Positions 40,266 through 54,945 of a stretch of 64,000 bases of DNA are shown here, in pieces (positions within the stretch are counted from its first letter, which is position 1; every line of letters starts with the position of its first letter). The stretch is from Hyaloperonospora brassicae. Lineage: Eukaryota > Oomycota > Peronosporomycetes > Peronosporales > Peronosporaceae. The stretch spans positions 186,001 to 250,000 of the forward strand of contig CANTFL010001342.1 in assembly GCA_947650285.1 (NCBI GenBank), read 5' to 3'. A model generated the notes under the pieces. That model did not search any database and was not told the origin of the DNA. It worked only from the letters and a program-made list of their open reading frames with translations. Made by a program: the position numbers and the translations under genes.

Positions 40266-43200
40266 AAAAAGCTACCTGAGTTGCGAAGAAAAATGCTGTC
40301 GACTCGGTGGTAAAACTCGTGATGCTAGTGTATACTACATTATTTTGTTGGTACTTGTTTGAAAATAAGAGATTGACTTACTTTAGTTTGAGTGGTCCGT
40401 TTAACTTAAGGGCACCACAATGACCCTTTTTGTGCATCCGTAATATAATATTTGTAAACATATGGTAGGTATTCCGTTTCTAATTGATTGGTTCGTTAAA
40501 ATAATGTCGTTTTGTGCATTCAGTTTTTTATATTGCTTTGTAATTTAATATGTATTCTTTTAAGATATAATGTCAGGCCTATCAAAGAAATTTCTTATAT
40601 CAAATGCGTCTCATCGGCGAAGACTTAGCACATAATATAAAGAGATTTGACAATGCTTTTTCGACTCATATAATCTCGCATATAATAGCCAGCCTATGAA
40701 AATTTGGGTACCAGTATCGAGTAGCCAAGTTATGAATAGAAGTACCCCCTCAACCAAGTCGTCAATTACCGACATATCTAAATTTTTCTTGCGTGATGAG
40801 ATTGACACATGTGATTTATATGTTGTTCAACAGAATAAAGTGTTTGGATAGGCATTATAAATGGCCAAATCATGGTCAAGTATAATCATATAGAAAATAT
40901 GAAATGTGGATAGACGCAATGCAGCCATCAGAGCATCTAAAATCTGTCTCTGCAGCACTTCAATTGCATTTAATTTTTTATATTTAGTTATAAAAATGAA
41001 AATGTCACATATCTGGTCTTCATCTATTGTGGATGTTTGTGCGAACCCTTCAGTTGTCAAGTGCAGTCGTGAGGCAATGTGGCGGTAGTTATTTGGTATT
41101 AGGTTTTCATTTGTATTATCATGATCATATTGTGATCGTAAAGCAACAATACATGAATGAAGGGGCATCGCAAGTACGGGGGAAGTATGGACGCCCGCAA
41201 TTCTTAATCGAGCATAATTTGGGGTGTACATGTCCGTCATGCCAATCATGTCTTTCCACTCCATATTATGTGTAGCCAAGGTGTAAATTGGTAATAATAT
41301 GCAAATATAACTCGCAGCAGTATTGTAATCAGGCATACAAAGCCATATCGTATGAAACTGCTATAGCCTACACATTTTGTGTGCGTCCATAATATTTACT
41401 CATGACTATAAGGTCGTATGCAATACGGAATACAATGCAAATAGCATGCGAAATGACGCCCAATCACCAGATTGTTGAAATTTCGGTTATATCAACAATG
41501 TATCATGCTCATTCATCTCGATTAAATTTTGCATATCTGTCTAAGTCGCGGAATTTATTACCTGGGTCGTACATGTGCTTACCTGACGCAAGTCAATCGT
41601 ACAGGTAAATATCGAATATATGGCGGTCCCGGAGCTGGAGCGGTAACATGTCACTGATGTTTGTTTTATATTTAGCCGGAATTTGTGATCGACCAACACA
41701 CGGAGATAGACCGTTACAGTGATAGAATATCATAATACTGTCTTCGTGATAACGGCAATGTTGATCTTGCGATGCTTTGCGCAATTATGATTCCGTAAGG
41801 ACTGTTTTACACTACCCATAAAGGAACAAGGCACAAAACTCCGTCGAATTATACTTCGACATACCCTGTGCGACATGATAAGTCCGCACTTTTTCGATTT
41901 TATTCAATGCATGTACTGCAACTCGTTAATGCTCTCAAATATACCTCAAAATGCTGTGACAAGTATAAAGTATCCTTGTAGTTAAAAACAAATTAATTGA
42001 TAACACGACTCACTTCATTTATAGTATATAAGAAGTTTGAGCTGTGATGACCGGATCTAGGAAATACCCAGTTGCAAAATATTGCAAACATTAGTCATTA
42101 TTACTTCTCCGAGTTACACCGTCGCTCGAAGACAATATGATTGCGTAATGCCTTATATTTATGCAATTATTTTATTTTTACAGAACCCTTTGAGCATTTG
42201 TTCAAACCCGCTGCAATATAAAGTCTTCATGACCTCCTCTATATCAACGCATCAGAAAAATTTGGTGATATTTATTTATCTGACCATGATTTATATCATC
42301 AATTCAATGTTGTTTTTCCTTGCATGTAATCGAAATGTATAAACGTCGATACGCATCCTTAGCATATCATCTTGACACTTTCACATCTTCCAGTACCGGC
42401 CCCGGTGGCCGAGTATAAAGTAACGGTATAGGGACCTGGTATACGTGGATCGATAGTCGTGCAGGGTCGGAACACATCGCCGGAGATTGACTTACAAAGT
42501 CGGATAGTGAATATTTTTGGTCACAGGTATACATGATAAAGCTTTCCGTCACACACCTTCCAGTAAAATGTTGTAGGCATGTATCGATGACTTTCGGAGG
42601 TGCACTTTAACACCATAAGAATGAGAGTTTAAAACTGCTTAATCCTATGCGGAAGAATTCTTAGTATAACGGCGCATTTGCTCATACGAGCGAGAACTAG
42701 GGGAACCTTTAGTCATTTAGAAAATGCAATTGGTATATATTTGTCCCCTATTATTATGAGTTTGCTATTTTAGTCATATAGCTATACTTCCAAAGCTATC
42801 TATGTACGTACGGCCGATTCGATTGATTTTGTCTCTTCGGTGAACACCAGATGTTTAAGGCGATAATAGATATAGATATACAAAGTTAATTTGATGAGTA
42901 TATATATAACATTGGGAACCGCCATTTAGCCATTACTTTCTTGCTCATTGCCCAGAAATCCCAAATTTGTCGAAATTTGATTAGTCAAAGGGTAAAATGG
43001 GAATCGATCAGTAAGATAACCCAAATATCCGTAATTTACGATGATACTCTTGCTCTTCTTGGAGTTGCATTGATGGACATGGTGTTAAGCTATTATCGCT
43101 ATGTTGCTGCTGCTCGGACGTGTAACAAGCCTGTGATACCGGTGACCAATCTATTTAATTTTGTGTAATATTTGCTGCTTCGATAGCGTGTACGCTCATG

Positions 43201-46200
43201 ATCACGGAAGAGCGTCAGTGGCTGCTGGCATACTCGGGTTTTCCCGTGGATATCGTAGCTTGCATTTTGCGGGTATAAATCGTGTGAAGAATTGCAGGTT
43301 ACGGGTGCAACAGAACATTGACGAGAAGCCACTAGCAGTTAGTACCAACTATTGCAGATTGTGGCTAAGTTTAAACAAGGCCACACTGACCAGTTGGTTC
43401 TCACCATGTTGGCTCTGAAACGGTGCTGGATAAATTGCGCGCTTGTTCACCACAATTCAAGGTACGGGCGACCCAGTGCAGGTTGCAAGCGTCGATGTGG
43501 GTATTTTGCTAAACCGAACTCTGGTGTTACATTTTTGTATGAGCTATGAACATGGTGCTTGGCCACGCATAGAAGAAGAAGGCGGAGTTGTAGAAGAAAC
43601 GCACCTCAAACGCCACTGCTTCAATTATATCTTGAGTACCAAATCTTGTCGCTGGCAAACAAAACAGCTTCAATTGTATTACTTATGGGGCAGTAGACAG
43701 CCACAGATTGTCATCATGGACAATGTGATCACCTTTATACGTAGACAATGTTGCTGTTTTACGTCTTTAACCCCTATAATTCAGTGCTTCTGAAATAACA
43801 ATTGTTACTGCTGGTGCTGTAATTGCTGATGGTGGTGCTTATGGTGGTGCTTATGGTGTTGAGGTAGCTGTTTCTTGTGCATTTAGATGACAGGATCGGT
43901 CTTTGTGACCTGTTTCCGGATAAGTAATACATTTTCGACGTCGCACAGGATCTTCTAACGTACCTACAACATTCCCGAACTTTGATAGGGGAAATTAGGA
44001 AGAAGGTGATGACTAAATAGTGGTTCATAGTATTGATTTTAAATGCGGGCATACTATGTATTAATAAAAACTCTAACATAACGCAACACCGATTGCGCAG
44101 AAATGTGTTATAAGCATAACATATGGTGCTGCTAGTCCGCACATGTTATGGGAAAACCACGAACCTTCATATGATTATTAAGCTTTCATTTCCGCGCTCA
44201 GCTAAGTAAATATTCTTGAGCATAGCAGCTGACGACAAAATTATACTTTGGAAAGCACCTTGCGCACTTATGTACCCGAATATACGAGTACATATATGAT
44301 GTGAAAGCTGCCCAGTTTATGCTAAAAATGAGACAAGTTAAATTTCAGACACGCTTAAAACCAAAAGATTATGAGCGGGGTTTTCGGTGCAGGTTTTGCT
44401 GATATGGCACGAATTAAGATATCGCTTGCTAAGCACTACAGTATGTAAAAAATAGAGTATTAAATCAACCGGTATTTAAGTTACGATGAGTCACAGAGAT
44501 ATGCAACACCCTTCCTCCCTCCATAAATTTTAATAACGGCCCATGCGTACTCACCGACCTAAAAAAAGCGACTCGTTTTTAAAAAAAGGCTTACCGATTA
44601 GAATGTCCATTGTGCCGTTACGATCGTGACTCAAACATCAAATAAAATCATAATCTTACATATCAAGGTAATATCAATACTATCAGCCATGTGGTTTAGT
44701 AAGTTTGTTATGCGTGACTGATGTTAATCATTCGTACAATATTGCCTCGTCAACAATCAATTATATAACACAAATATTATACTGAATGAACTCGTAAAAA
44801 TACCGCCGCACACAAGAATAGGCTTCAACGGTATACAGTTATACTTTGGAGAAGATGTTATTGCGTCAATGCTACATAAGCGCCCGTAAATGCTTTAACT
44901 ACCAACATATGCCGCCGCGTAAAACTTATAGATTAACAATAAAGATATCAAACGCCGACAAACACTTTGCATTGTCGCGAAAGATTAAGATAATGCTTCT
45001 TAATATTAGAAACAAACGAGGAATCATGTGCAGGGTCTCGATCGGACTGCAGGTGGCTACACATATACAGGAGTGGGCGATGATTTCAAGGACTTTTAAT
45101 TTAGGTGATGGGAGGAGGTAATTGACTGACCACAGTAATATAGTGTTTTGTTGCAAATGACTAGATGGCTAATCAATTTCCTATAAGAGTGAATTTTAGT
45201 TAAAACATGTGGCTTATCCCAAGACACAAATAATTAGCCACGAGAAGAATGCTGATGCTATTCAAAATATAAATTATCTTACAATAATTATCTCGTTAGC
45301 AAATAGTGATCTGAACCGTAGCAAGTATTGAACCCAGATCTTCCTTATTCTATTACGTGTCAGAGTGGCCAGTGAGTGTATTGGAGTGTGCTTAAAAATG
45401 ACCATCTGAATTTTTATGAAGTCTTACTAGCACTACTTATGTAAGGTTTGTTTACGTAGAGTGACAGCTACTGCAATTTGTCAATCGTGTTGCACTAGTA
45501 ATTGCAGTGAAGATTAGCATGTCATATACGTACTTTTAGATGAAGAATACCGATCCTGTTGCTTCATTTGCGTGCACGAAGTAGGTAGATTTCAGGTTTT
45601 AAAATATATTTACGCGATCGCAATGTTAAGCATGATTCCTGATCAAAATACTATCTATTGTACTTGAAAAATGTAATATCGGCCAAATCGAGTGCGCTTA
45701 TATGTACTAGTTCGTTACGCATGTTACGCCATCAGGCCGCGAAGCCAAACACATCAAATATCGATTCTGGAATCAACGCTATCCACAAATGAATATTCGA
45801 GACAGAATACTGGGCAAGCACAACGAAACGGTTAACATATCATCTCGCGTGTCAGTAATTACGACGGACGATTGACCACAGTACAAAATCAACCAAAATG
45901 ATTACGTAATTTACTGTTTGCAAAGTTATTCACGACCAAACTGAATCTGCTTCATTTCCATTTGCTGAAAAATCTGTCATCTCTATCATGTTATAGGAAC
46001 GCGGTGTATTTCTTTATCACGATATCAACAGTTCCAGCTGAAGCACACATCTTCAGCATTTCTATAGAATATATATTAAATTGTTGTCCTGCCATTCAAA
46101 AATAAGGATGAGGAACGAGAGAAGTACGCACTTAAGTATTTTTAAGCTAGGCTATGAGGTTGATAATAAATTAGATTTGTACGAATCACACCAGCATGAA

Positions 46201-49200
46201 GGCTGCGCTTTTGGCCTTGCCACCATAATTACGACAGTGGCGGACGCTAAGTCGGCTCGAGGAGGGGGGGCAAGTACCGAATGGCATAAGAACTTGACCA
46301 AATTAAGAAAGATCCTAACAATACAAGCCGAGCATGACAGCCTAAGTAGAAAAGTACAGGCTTGATAGTTTGGTAGACAGAATCGGCAGTGGTTTTTATG
46401 ATTTGACGGGTATAATAATATTATGAACTTCTAGAATTAGCAGTCACCATGAACTTATCGTTACACTGATAAATGGCGAATGATGTATCTGTGGTCTTTA
46501 CATACATTAATCCTGACGACCATGAGTATGGAACATTGATATGTGCACCTAAAGATCAATTATTCGCATTGATGTGTCGCGCATGAACGGTTGAAAATGA
46601 TGTGATGCCTACTCAATATACATATTTTGTGAATTTAATCTTGACATCAGCCAAGCGAAGTAAGAAGCCCAACTGAAAATATGAGTCGATGGCAACGAAT
46701 ATGTATAAGATAGCGGGATGAATTCTGGATGGTCACAAAATAAATATGGCCGCGTAAAAATTGCCGTAAGGTAAAAGTTTACGTTTTAATTAATTCTAAT
46801 GCAGCTTCAACTTAAATTGTAAGTCAGTTCACAAGGTGCTACGTGCATAAACAAGTTTATACTGGCTTTCGGTAGTCCAGATCAGCATATAGGAATTCAA
46901 TTCGTGTGTATCAGAATGGAAGGAAAATGATGACATCGAACCTCAAATAAACGATGGTAGATAACACATTTCTACATTTACAAATAAATGAACAGTCACT
47001 CGAATACAGACCATTCGCACATTCACGAAGATGCTAATCAAGGAAAAATGCAGCTTTGGGCGCATAATGAGGACATATATACTAGGCAGAATCGGTTAGA
47101 TACAGCTGGAGAAAAAATAATTTGAAGGTACCTGGCGGCATGTACACTGCCACATTACAACCATGGACATTGAAGCTATACGCACGAAGAGCCATATTAA
47201 GTTTTGGCGAAAATTAGCTGGGCTACATCGAAATAGGATCTTTGGCTAAGAAGAATACTGCACTATGCAAAGAATGCTTCGCTACAGTTTTCGCGATCCA
47301 TAACGAGCTTTCAATAGCATAAACTGTAATTCGAATGCATAAAAATAATAATAAATAGGTGTTAAGCACGTGCAAGTAAGCCAAGTGAAAGTGAGTGTGG
47401 TAAAAGTATAGAGACATATAGCAAGTTACTTTTCAGCACTATTTAAATGGTGACGAAATTATTGCGCTACATACGTTGAAGCATTTAAGCACACAAAATC
47501 CTAAATTGTTAGTAATAGCTTTAAAAAGTCATGTTACGGCGTATTCGATAGCTCAACACAATTAAGATGCACGCCGACGGTAATGTTTAATAGTACAGAA
47601 CGAGTTTGGTTTCCTATATAAATCATTGTCAATAGTGTTACCGTACACCTGCGATAAGATATTCTGACGTTTATTGTATACAGCTTTGTAGTACCTGCAA
47701 TGCAGGTATTTATATTAATAACTGAGCAACCCAGTGATGCGTAAAGACCTTGTACATATGCAAATATTGCAAAAATGCAGTATATGATGTAGGTTCCATT
47801 GAAAATACACAGATTTGCGATTGAATGAAACAGTACCTTGTGCGGAATATTAAAAGATTGTAAAGCGACAGAGATAGATCCTATCGACAGATCTGCGCTT
47901 TTCCTGTAAAAGTAAGTTTACAATCCTATATTATCATTGTACAAATTTGACAGAAACAGATAATATATATGTAACCAATGTCGCCGGGAAACTATTGTAT
48001 ATATCTGCACATAGGACAAAAAATAATTGACAACATGGTCTAATAATGATCACTTATCCATCGAATGCATTTATAACGGGAGAATAGATATGGTAATATA
48101 ATATGTGACTTGACAGTAAAATTGTTCTCAATGTCGACTCCGAGTGTGCACTTGGCCATAATAATGTAATCGAAAAAACACTCGACAAATGTAGGCCGGG
48201 TTCAAGACTAAAACATGACGACTGTCATAATGGATGAATGCATATATTTGTATTTTGTGACCATCTAATTGCAGTATTTTTACCATATTATCAAATTTGC
48301 AGACATTGTATTTTCTGTATATCGTTGTATGATATAGAGCGCTCGAAGAATAACACTCCCGGAATTCAATTTACACTGAATCAAGTAATTAAGTACTCAC
48401 ATGCGCAGATAGAATCGTATCAGCGTCCAATAATTATGAATATGAACCATAAATGTACAATTAGAACTAACGTTGTGATGTATGGTAACGTTGCCGTTAT
48501 TACATTCGATGGCGTGTCAGTCAATATGTATAGACATGATGCCTACACATTGACATATAATTTGGCAGATAGGTCAGCGGTCTTGCTATTGTGGAAAGCA
48601 CATAATAACCAGATAATCGTCAAACGTATATGAGTGTGTCTTTCTGTAATCGATCCAAACGAAGTTCTGTCGACTTCGCGAACATGAAAACTGATAACCA
48701 ATAGGGCGTTGCCACGATGCGATCATCATACCTACATAGGAAGTGTACCGCAGACAAAATAATATTCACGACAACCGAATATATTTATCTACACATTGAA
48801 GTAAGCGACGCATAGCAAGTAATAGTTTATGCGACACAACATCGCATTACCTTGTGTATAATTATATAATCTTGGATGTCTTGACAGAAAAAGAACAAGA
48901 TGTGCCAGCTTACTGGACAGAATTCGACTAGCTCCCCAGCTCAGCAGGCTGACCATTTTGTGGTAATCATACAAACACTTCGGCGTTTTAAAAAATGTCC
49001 ATTGAATGACTTCTGATATTATCAAGCGCGATAAATGAGTTTTTTGCATAACAAAATCCGACTTTGCTTTATTATCCAAGCATTGAGACTTACTTGATAA
49101 GAATTAGAAAGGCAAGAGAAACAGATAAACGTGACCAATTTCATCAATATGATATTAATCGGACAACCTTAATGTTGGTTTTGTAAACGAACATTTTCAG

Positions 49201-52200
49201 TACAGGCATTTATTACCTATGCTTTACCCAGCGTTATAACTCTTTAACTATGCCTTTTAATCAATGCAAAATGAATCATGTCATATTCAAGCAACAAGTC
49301 CGTATTTGGGTATGATGTCCATACGTTTTAAGCAGTATAGGCATGTACAATGAAATGGTGTCATTTGACGAGATAAAAATATCTATATTTGTAAGTTACC
49401 GTATGCGACTTATATGATGAGCATCTTACTGTGAACAATCCAATTGCCACTTTCTTACCGGCTTCTAATAAAAATTTCTCATTTTTTTAATGTATCTCAA
49501 TACGGCGAGCTTAATGTTGAATTTATTGTGTAATAAACGAACGCGTTTCTCGATCAAAATGTTCTAATATTATGTCCTATACAACGCCTACATATACTTC
49601 GTGTAATTACCAATATTTTGTTTATACCTCGCTTCTGTTCTAATGAGTCTATTTATTTTTACTCATTATAAGGTGTTTATATATATTTTTGTAGTCCTTT
49701 CAAGACCTTTGAATGTTCGGAGTGCGTTAGTTAAATCGACATACGTGACGTTGGACGCCGATACCAACCACATATAAACTCACAAGCACCAACACCCTAC
49801 TTCTCACTATAAAAACCTCAATTATTATTTACACTCTTACGAATCGTTCTATCTAGTCTATTCTAGTGCATTTGCTGCTTGATTTCGTATGAACACTCAA
49901 CGAAAAGTTAGCATAGGTAAGCATTACTGAGACCTAATCTTGCGTCTACACATACATGTTAGTGACGGGGTAGCATCGGGTGTTATATATCATGCATTTT
50001 ACCAAATTTATCGTTTAAAATATTCTGAAATGTGGAACTATATGAAGGTGAAAGAACATCTCGTCCTATCGTAGAATACAAAAGTTGCTACCTAGGTAGG
50101 TGCTGGTTTAGTATCGCCGTGGTCAACGACACTAAGGCTATTTATACGACATGTGTCTTCGACTTCACCTGACGTTTAATCATCCTGGACTTATGTCCAT
50201 ATACAAGCAACATCACTCATTATATACTATACAGTGCGCACGTGAAAATGTGTTTTATAAGGTTTCTTTCCTGTACGATAGATAAAAATAAGTACGATGA
50301 GAAGACTTAATATGAAGAAAATAGGAGAACTGATTTTGAGGGTCACATTTTAGTATTGTATTTTCTAACACTATAAGGCTGTTAACATATTACTTATAAG
50401 ATTATTGAATATAACGCGAAATCAGAAGATTCGAAACGCAGAAACTTAGCTGCATTTATTTATATATTATTGAAATGAGTAATATTGAAGAATTGTCTTT
50501 TTATCTATTCATCCTTGGTTCTTTAGCATCGCCATAAAATAAAAGCTGGATATCTTGTCATGTACGTTCATTTTTTAAATTTGCATCCGGGTACGCACAT
50601 GAATCTGGTTTTTCTTTTGCCATATACACACTGGATTTAGAAAGGATATGTCTTATCATAGCCGCGTCACATTATTATTGCTTATTCTTTACATCAATAT
50701 AGGCAATGATGCGCCGAAAATGAATAGTACAAATTTGTAGTGCTTTATATCGACGCAATCTATCACTTACTGATAATCCTTGACTAAATGATGTCAACCA
50801 CTTCGTTCAACCTTTTTGTAAAATGATATCATCGAGGTACAAGAAGATTTCAAATTTATATATTTTCGACTAATGTTCGAAACATCATAATTGTACTCCA
50901 ATTTGGTTTACATATTCGCCTTCTGTGATGTTTAAGCATCTGTATTTATAAATCAAATTATGCAATTCAATTTAAGCGAATTTTATTGTCAAAGTGCTTT
51001 CGACATTTACATGAAAGATAGTGATTAACCACTTATATTGCTGCAAATCTCGTTTAACGATTATCGACGCACAAATGTGCTTTATCTATTTGCAAATCAG
51101 GGGCTACGCGTGTTTTGGAATCGTAAGACTTTTGTATAGTACATTTTTTAATATTTATTTAACATTTACTCGCTAAAACGTCTAGTTAAATCATAAAGAT
51201 AGGTGTTCAATTCTTGACTGTAGCATATCAAAACGTTTCAACCTACGATCTTGAAATTATTGTCGTCACCGATTCACCTACGCATTTCATCAATATTTTC
51301 TTATTGTTCTAGCCTTGTATAAACTTAAACATACATCTTGTACTTTGCGCTTGGTTGGAATTTTTATTGCTTCCTTCGGAGTCTGTAATATTCATCTCGA
51401 TCAGCGTAATGATACATTATATCTATAATAATATGCATTTTACATCGCGCAAAGAACTTGCATACATCGCAATCTTGTTCAGCAATTGCAATGTCGATCA
51501 AGATTATTTACAGACAATTTATCGTGTAAGCTGTTGCTTCGATACACTTAAATCAATTGGTGATGCTCGGTCCTTGCCGATCCAGCTTTAAGATTCTTAT
51601 TTTTCATTTTTACAAATACCAGATGGGTGTCGAGCTCAACGCTAAAGAGGCTATCTATTAAAAGGTATTTCACATCGTCCACATGCACCGTAGTCAACTC
51701 CATATTTTCCGAGTCGGACTTACGCAGTTGAGGGTCCAACAGCTGAGTTTTTGGTCAGCATTACCTCGTCCGATAACTATGATTGAAATTCTTATATTGC
51801 ATGTCAAATATGTGTGCGTAGACTTTTTCGTATTCTTAATTGAATAATCGAATATCTAAGGTTCACGTGCAATCTTAAGAGAAAGCATTCCAAGTTTAGT
51901 GGCCAATCTTTGTTGCAAAAATGTAGCTTCATGAAATGTGTCGAATGATGCATATTAAGCATATAAGCAAGTATTGAATAAATAAACGCTGAATATAATT
52001 TTTTGATATAACGTATTTTTGATGAGTCGGTATCCCTTTTAATTTATTTTGATACTATTGATCCTCTGCAAATATGACGAATTGTAAAACAATGGTCGGA
52101 AGATGGCGGCCGGGATCACCGCATGTGACGTGAGTCCCTGGTTTGGCATTTAATGGTCAATGTAGCAATCAATGCCCAATTGTCCATCGCAATACTCGAT

Positions 52201-54742
52201 ATACAACCTAAATGCTCTAAAGCGGTACCAAACATAAGTACGTTACCATACACATTTACCAAAAACAAAATACTACGCTGCACGTAATATGTTTTTTTTA
52301 CAATTCAAGTTTATAATCATTATCATCTTAAACAAAATACTGACTTCTAGTTTCTTTTGTATATGCAGAATTGTTCAGATTTACCATTTGCGGTTATGTT
52401 TACAAGTATCTGACTACCCCCGTCCTAAGTCAATATTAATTATGATGAAACGAATGTATTTTCAATCGTATGTTTTATACAAAATATAATGTAGATAGTC
52501 AATTCCAGCCATCCAACGCAAAAAATATCATCTAGGTCTACATCTGATTCTAAATCGATCGCTTTATTTTTTAAAAATGGATTAATTAGTCCAATAAACC
52601 TTTGTAATTATCGAGTCAATCTTGTCGTTTCATTAGCACCTCTCAGGTCTCCATGTTAGCATGAGTGTCAGCACTCTTCCAAAGTTCGTGTATTATCATT
52701 TAAGGTTAATTACGTTTTTTAACAAATGTCCCTTCATATAAAATTGGTAGCGCAATTGTTGATCAATTGATATACAATTCACATATTTTGAATGCCACTA
52801 CGATAAATGACATTCACATAAATACCTTATACATTTATTTATAAAGATCGACCAGTGTATGTAAACAGAAGGGATCGGATTGACACACCGATTTGGATCT
52901 TGTGTCATTTTACTTCATTTTACTACACTACTTCATATCATGAGATAGCATTCAAACAAGAATCTTGGGTCGTTAATCGATCTGAACCTGTTGATCACTG
53001 TATACAAAATTTATTAGACGGTCAAACTGGTGTTTATCTAGTGTTCGGAAGCAAGCAAAAGTTGAGCGAAAAGTTAGCTAAATGTACACAAATAACTTGT
53101 AAATCAGCAATATCGATTTCGTATCGATGTCAACCGGCGATTTGTCCCGACTCCTGCGTCCTGCAAGCTAAGCAATGATTTACGATGACGCATTATTAAA
53201 TTTCAAGAACTTAGAGATGCTCTGGTGAGGCAAAAGCTTAACACCTTACTTCAATAGAAATGATATCTTTGTAGAGGCAGAAGCATACATCAACTACTTC
53301 TCAAAATCGTTATTAGTCAACAGAACAGGGCTTTTGGAAGGAGCTATACTGCTATTGACCCCACACTTTTCTATCAATTCGCTGCAATGTCGCGGCCTCA
53401 TAACAACGTCAAATTGCGATTCTGAGTGTTTGATGCGAGAAACCGACCTTCCGCAAAGTGCTAAGAAAAAACGATGAGCATAGGTCACGTAATGGAGATA
53501 CGAAACAGTCAAGCTTGTGGCAGCACGTATTGTTGTTCAATTTACCTAATTCTGAAAAGCATCGTCTGTCCCTTACAATAAGAAAGTTTATGAGTTTTAT
53601 TCCATATCAATGTCGTCTAGGCAGCGACATGATGCGATGTACAAGAGCTCGTATGAAGCTAATATTAGCTCGATCCCGATTTAAATAATTTAATATTTCA
53701 AGTAACGGTTAATCGCGGAACTAAATGGGTTTGATACAAACGTCCTAAACCCCTTTATAACATAGTGTACCATGCTTTTCGTCATTTGGCGTACCCATGA
53801 TGAAAGCCACATACGACTGAGTGTGATTAACAAAAGCGTAAGGTCATGCTTGTTCTGTTTTAACGTGAGGAGATTTACGGATTCTGTAATGAAAATAATG
53901 TGTCGTGGCAGTATAAACAGTTTATCAATAGCGCTATAACAGTATCACACATTCAAGTACATGTTATAATGGCGTGTAGGTCTTAAGGCTAAGTCGTTTG
54001 AGATTTAGTCCGCAAGGATTTGATAAATCAACCCACATCACATCATATTTAGTGTACCAAAATTCTACATCACCTTCAACTTCAACGAGCCATCTTATAC
54101 AAAAGGTCTGTATCAAGGGCCTGAACATGTAGAATTATTTTCGAATTTTTTCTGCTCAACCTTTTCACTAATTAAAGGAACATCTGCTTTCTACGGTCTA
54201 CAAACTATTTCATGTTTGGAGACCTACTAACGTAACAAGTCCACTCGGTATGCTTCCCATATCCTCAAGATATTTGCTCTTTTTATACCTTACTAATTCA
54301 GAATGGCGTATATTCATGCTTCGTCAAGCTTACGTGATTAACTTTGCAAGGGTTTCATGTTATTCGTTTCCGTCAAGAAAAACACTGTCGCTCCGGAGGC
54401 GGCATTGTCGTTTGAACCCAATAATTAATGTTATATATTTTACATGTAGGCTACTCAAATGGTGGACATAATTTCTCTTCGCTCATTCAACTTCACACTC
54501 GCAAAATTATAGCGGTTGTCTTCATTTTTTGAAGGATTACACAAACAGTATGAGTTGCAACAGGAAATTTTACTCCTTCAATGGCACACGTATTCTCATC
54601 TACTACTGCTCGAAAGAGATTTGACGTATTGGTCCAAAACTTCTTGCACACTACAATGTAGAGCAAAGTGTCAGCTAATTCCAAAGACGTGAAAAGCAAA
54701 AAATTTGCTGTGTAAAAAAAGCAAAAGGAAAAGGATAAGGAA
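40266..54742. other. AT-rich gene desert with decayed sequence
   Basis: GC content falls visibly after the solo LTR and stays low. Frames are short and none has a recognisable intact domain. Noted inside: a chain of broken frames at 40827-41784, a tRNA-like stretch at 42399-42486, and short GC-richer islands that resemble gene starts (about 49889 and 52104). Confidence 0.6.
40827..41784 (-). pseudogene. Decayed unrecognised gene
   Basis: On the minus strand a 63-codon frame (41593-41784), a middle stretch with scattered stops that still reads protein-like, and a 169-codon open frame (40827-41336) follow each other. Such a long frame is unlikely by chance in DNA this AT-rich. Visible pieces: PCVGRSQIPAKYKTNISD, KFRDLDRYAKFN, and TNENLIPNNYRHIASRLHL. 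I do not recognise the family. Confidence 0.35.
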
Positions 54743-54848
54743 GGCCACGACTAAGGGCAATATCCACTTTTGCTAGGGCACACCCCATTTCTGCTACGAG
54801 CACACCTCAGGTTTGCTACGGGCCCACCCGTTCACCTAAAATAATAAA
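54743..54848 (+). repeat. Left terminal inverted repeat
   Basis: Contains three imperfect tandem units of about 23 bp, each with a TTTGCTACGGGCACACC-like core (TTTTGCTAGGGCACACCCC, TTTCTGCTACGAGCACACC, TTTGCTACGGGCCCACCC). Confidence 0.65.
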
Positions 54849-54945
54849 AACGACTTCGTATTTGATAGTGTTGAATCATACGTAGAGCACGCAATCACTT
54901 ACTACTTCTCCCTGTCTTCCGATCTTAAAACGGCAGATCCACTCA

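Noticed and set aside
48238..48633. 131-codon plus-strand frame
   Set aside because: Length is within chance for 24 kb of AT-rich DNA and no motif is visible.
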